DNA from: Mogibacterium sp.
GTDB lineage: Bacteria; Bacillota; Clostridia; Peptostreptococcales; Anaerovoracaceae
Reading direction: 5' to 3'
Assembly: GCA_017403955.1 (NCBI GenBank)
Contig: JAFRDH010000022.1
Span: 107,380 to 171,379, forward strand
Length of the DNA: 64,000 bases
Below the pieces are notes generated by a model. That model did not search any database, was not told the DNA's origin, and worked only from the letters and a program-made list of their open reading frames with translations. The position numbers and the translations under genes are program-made. The first letter of the stretch is position 1. Each line of letters opens with the position of its first letter. Shown piece after piece: positions 62,193 through 64,000 of the stretch.

Positions 62193-63062
62193 ATGGCTGC
62201 TATCACAGAATACAAATGTACATATTCAAATTCAGTAGGGATCAGTTCTGAAGTCACAGAAGGCCTCGGCCTTGAATTCCCGGACGCATATATGCACAGC
62301 GATACGATGCAGACTCTGGCAAAAGCTATCAAGAAGCATGACGATGCGGATTTCGTTCTTCTGCCGTTCTGCAGAACAATAGAGGCTGAAGCAATGGGTG
62401 CTGTACTGAATTACGGAGACGCGAATACAGGACCTAGAGCAAAAGACCCGATCTGTGCAAATCTTGACGAAGTGCTTGCGCTTCCGGATATAGATTTCAG
62501 CAAACATCGCGTTCATGAGGTCCTTGATGCATGCAGTGCAATGAAAGGTGAAGGAGAGACTGTATGTCTTGAGGTCACAGGTCCGTTCACGATCCTCAAT
62601 GCACTGATGGAGCCGAGACTTGTGTTCAAAGCGTACCGCAAGGACAGAGACAAAATGAAGCTGGTATTCGATAAGTTCGCTGAGCAGCTCTTAAGATATA
62701 TAGAAGAAGGAAAGAAGGCAGGCGTGGACGTGTTCATTTTCTCGGATTCTGCAGGAGCACTGGACATCCTCGGACCGAAGTTCCTTACTAACGCGGTAGA
62801 GGACTTCTACGATCCTTTCCTCAGAAAAGTCAGCAGGATCATGGATGAAAGCTGCATTTTCCTGCTTTGCCCTAAGTTCACATATGCGCTTGTTGATACA
62901 GGTCATGCTGAGCTTAAAGAGTATCAGCTTGAGCCTGGCATCGACTTCCTGAAAGCAATGCTGGATATGAGAGGAAAGGCAAAAATCGGAGGACAGGTCT
63001 GCATAAAGAACGTAGGAGTCAAGCTGGCACACGGAAAGTTCCGCAGCGTTGAATTTCTTTAA
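62193..63062 (+). CDS. Degenerate URO-D-fold protein of the methyltransferase operon
   Basis: 289 residues, clearly homologous to the 60412 product: PFCRTIEAEAMGAVLNYGD matches PFCMSVEAEALGATCTMGS, and SDSAGALDILGPKFL matches SDPSGTGEILGPKYF. The zinc motif is damaged: where HxCG is expected there is L224-L-C226-P, and only Cys270 (GGQVCIKN) remains in the last third. The barrel is also shorter, with the N-terminal arm missing. It may be a regulatory or heterodimer partner, or use another metal set. CAGGAG precedes ATG 62193. Confidence 0.8.
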   Translation: MAAITEYKCTYSNSVGISSEVTEGLGLEFPDAYMHSDTMQTLAKAIKKHDDADFVLLPFCRTIEAEAMGAVLNYGDANTGPRAKDPICANLDEVLALPDIDFSKHRVHEVLDACSAMKGEGETVCLEVTGPFTILNALMEPRLVFKAYRKDRDKMKLVFDKFAEQLLRYIEEGKKAGVDVFIFSDSAGALDILGPKFLTNAVEDFYDPFLRKVSRIMDESCIFLLCPKFTYALVDTGHAELKEYQLEPGIDFLKAMLDMRGKAKIGGQVCIKNVGVKLAHGKFRSVEFL

Positions 63063-63074
63063 TGCTATTTGCCG

Positions 63075-63127
63075 GCTGCTTATGCGGCATGAGGGTACGG
63101 CTCTCGCCTCATATGCGCACAAGCAGC
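63075..63127 (+). other. Long interrupted hairpin before the DUF1638 gene
   Basis: GCTGCTT / AAGCAGC at the base, GCG / CGC in the middle and ATGAGG / CCTCAT at the top, with a 12-base loop. There is no T-tract, so it is not a plain terminator. It ends 20 bases before ATG 63148. Confidence 0.65.
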
Positions 63128-63147
63128 AGTAAGTATTGGGTGTGGGA

Positions 63148-63882
63148 ATGGCACAGGCGCAGAATATTAAAAAAGTACTTATAGCGTGTTCTATGATCGA
63201 GGATGAGGTCAATGCTGTCTTCGATCGTTGTGATGTCAGCAATACCGAGATCTGGTGGGAGGAACGTGGCCATCACAATGACCCTGACAAGCTCCGTGAG
63301 GTCATCCAGAAAGAGATCAGCAGAGCAGAAGCAGCCGGAGCGGAAGTCATCATGCTTGCCTATGGCCTTTGCGGAAAAGGGGCTGTCGGCTGGCATACGG
63401 AACATGCTGTTCTTGCTATACCGAGATTCGATGACTGCTGTAACATTATGCTTTGCACCGGCAAAAGACAGAAAAGAAACCTTCTCGAGGCAGGGAACAT
63501 GTATCTGACCAAGGGATGGAGTAAGGATGCAGGCGCGCTTCTTTCGATGTTTGCAAATGCTAAGGCCAAGTACGGAGAAAGACGCGGGATCAAGGTAATG
63601 AAGCTTATGTTTGACTCATATACAAGAGTGAGCGTGATCGATACCGGATGCTATGAAATCGAACCTGTACAGAAGTATGCGGCAAAATGTGCTGAACTTC
63701 TTTCACTGGAGGACGTCACTGTTCCCGGAAGCAATAAGGTGCTTGAGAAATTATTATTAGAAGAATGGGATGAAGACATAATCGTCAAAAACCCGGGAGA
63801 GGCTATAAGCGAAGAAGACTTTGAATTCGGAGGAGATAAGAACTCCGCATCAGGCCAGTTGATAGTGTCAACTGATCTATGA
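63148..63882 (+). CDS. DUF1638-type protein
   Basis: 244 residues. Resembles DUF1638 proteins, which accompany corrinoid methyltransferases in anaerobes: KVLIACSMIEDEV start, IMLAYGLCGKGAVGW, AIPRFDDCCNIMLC, MYLTKGWSKD and a final VTVPGSNKVLEKLLLEEWDEDI region. Three cysteines cluster around residues 95-105. Function unknown; substrate handling or corrinoid-protein interaction has been assumed from context only. ATG 63148 is favoured over TTG 63136; neither has a strong ribosome site, and the upstream hairpin may control access. Confidence 0.75.
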   Translation: MAQAQNIKKVLIACSMIEDEVNAVFDRCDVSNTEIWWEERGHHNDPDKLREVIQKEISRAEAAGAEVIMLAYGLCGKGAVGWHTEHAVLAIPRFDDCCNIMLCTGKRQKRNLLEAGNMYLTKGWSKDAGALLSMFANAKAKYGERRGIKVMKLMFDSYTRVSVIDTGCYEIEPVQKYAAKCAELLSLEDVTVPGSNKVLEKLLLEEWDEDIIVKNPGEAISEEDFEFGGDKNSASGQLIVSTDL

Positions 63883-63887
63883 AAACA

Positions 63888-63909
63888 GCGACAGGCATAC
63901 GCCAGTCGC
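63888..63909 (+). other. Hairpin behind the DUF1638 gene
   Basis: GCGAC-A-GGC / GCC-A-GTCGC with ATAC loop, no T-tract. The last 90 bases of the window (63910-64000) are AT-rich and show no gene start. Confidence 0.5.
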
Positions 63910-64000
63910 AACAGAACCTTGAAAACAACAAATATTGAACTTTGAAACACAGAAATAGAGGCTGAATTTAAGACTGAAGCCGTGTGAAAGCGCGTAAAGA

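Noticed and set aside
63888-64000. Start of an rRNA operon or another riboswitch at the window end
   Set aside because: Only a small imperfect hairpin and AT-rich sequence can be seen; no conserved element is recognisable.

Overview
The window looks like a chromosome segment of a strictly anaerobic, amino-acid-fermenting Firmicute of the class Clostridia. The pointers are a selenocysteine-containing D-proline reductase operon (Stickland fermentation), the anaerobic early-cobalt route to cobalamin, several corrinoid-dependent methyltransferase genes, many AGGAGG ribosome sites, and moderate GC. A relative of the Peptostreptococcales/Anaerovoracaceae is my guess; the genus cannot be settled from sequence reading alone.

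Layout. 1-5.2 kb: housekeeping genes (end of malQ, HD-domain protein, glyoxalase-like protein, DUF1847 protein, SDR, glycerate 2-kinase, small hypothetical) and a tRNA-Arg(ACG). 5.3-12.8 kb: D-proline reductase locus, with proline racemase (prdF) divergent from prdC-prdA-small protein-prdB and then prdD-prdE. prdB has an in-frame UGA followed by a SECIS-like hairpin. 12.8-21.4 kb: dnaE, a flavodoxin-like gene, an unusual 0.5 kb non-coding region with structured repeats, a purine permease, rpsB and tsf. 21.4-26.3 kb: first corrinoid-methyltransfer island (URO-D/B12-domain fusion, DUF2284 protein, homocysteine-methyltransferase-like protein, hotdog thioesterase, CbiK). 26.4-53.7 kb: a cobalamin supercluster opened by a strong promoter and a cobalamin riboswitch. 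It holds a lipoprotein form of CbiK, a duplicated-module lipoprotein, a BtuFCD-type importer, nearly all anaerobic cobalamin enzymes (several as fusions: CobT-CobU, CbiJ-CbiE-CbiT, CobA-HemD), hemB, hemC, an ABC-2 transporter with a membrane protein carrying the same module, and precorrin-2 dehydrogenase. A VWA/AAA+ pair follows to 56.5 kb. 56.6-63.9 kb: second methyltransfer operon (URO-D methyltransferase, corrinoid protein, RACo-type reactivator, second URO-D protein, LRR/ankyrin-like protein, degenerate URO-D protein, DUF1638 protein).

How it fits together. The cell appears to make tetrapyrrole from porphobilinogen onward mainly for corrinoid, to take up corrinoid or cobalt chelates with the BtuFCD-like system, and to spend corrinoid in two methyltransferase islands whose substrates are unknown. 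Proline reduction supplies the electron sink. The least explained parts are the 56.6-63.9 kb operon, the extracytoplasmic module shared by the proteins at 28060 and 52467, the surface-anchored CbiK, and the tandem structured elements at 17.1-17.6 kb.
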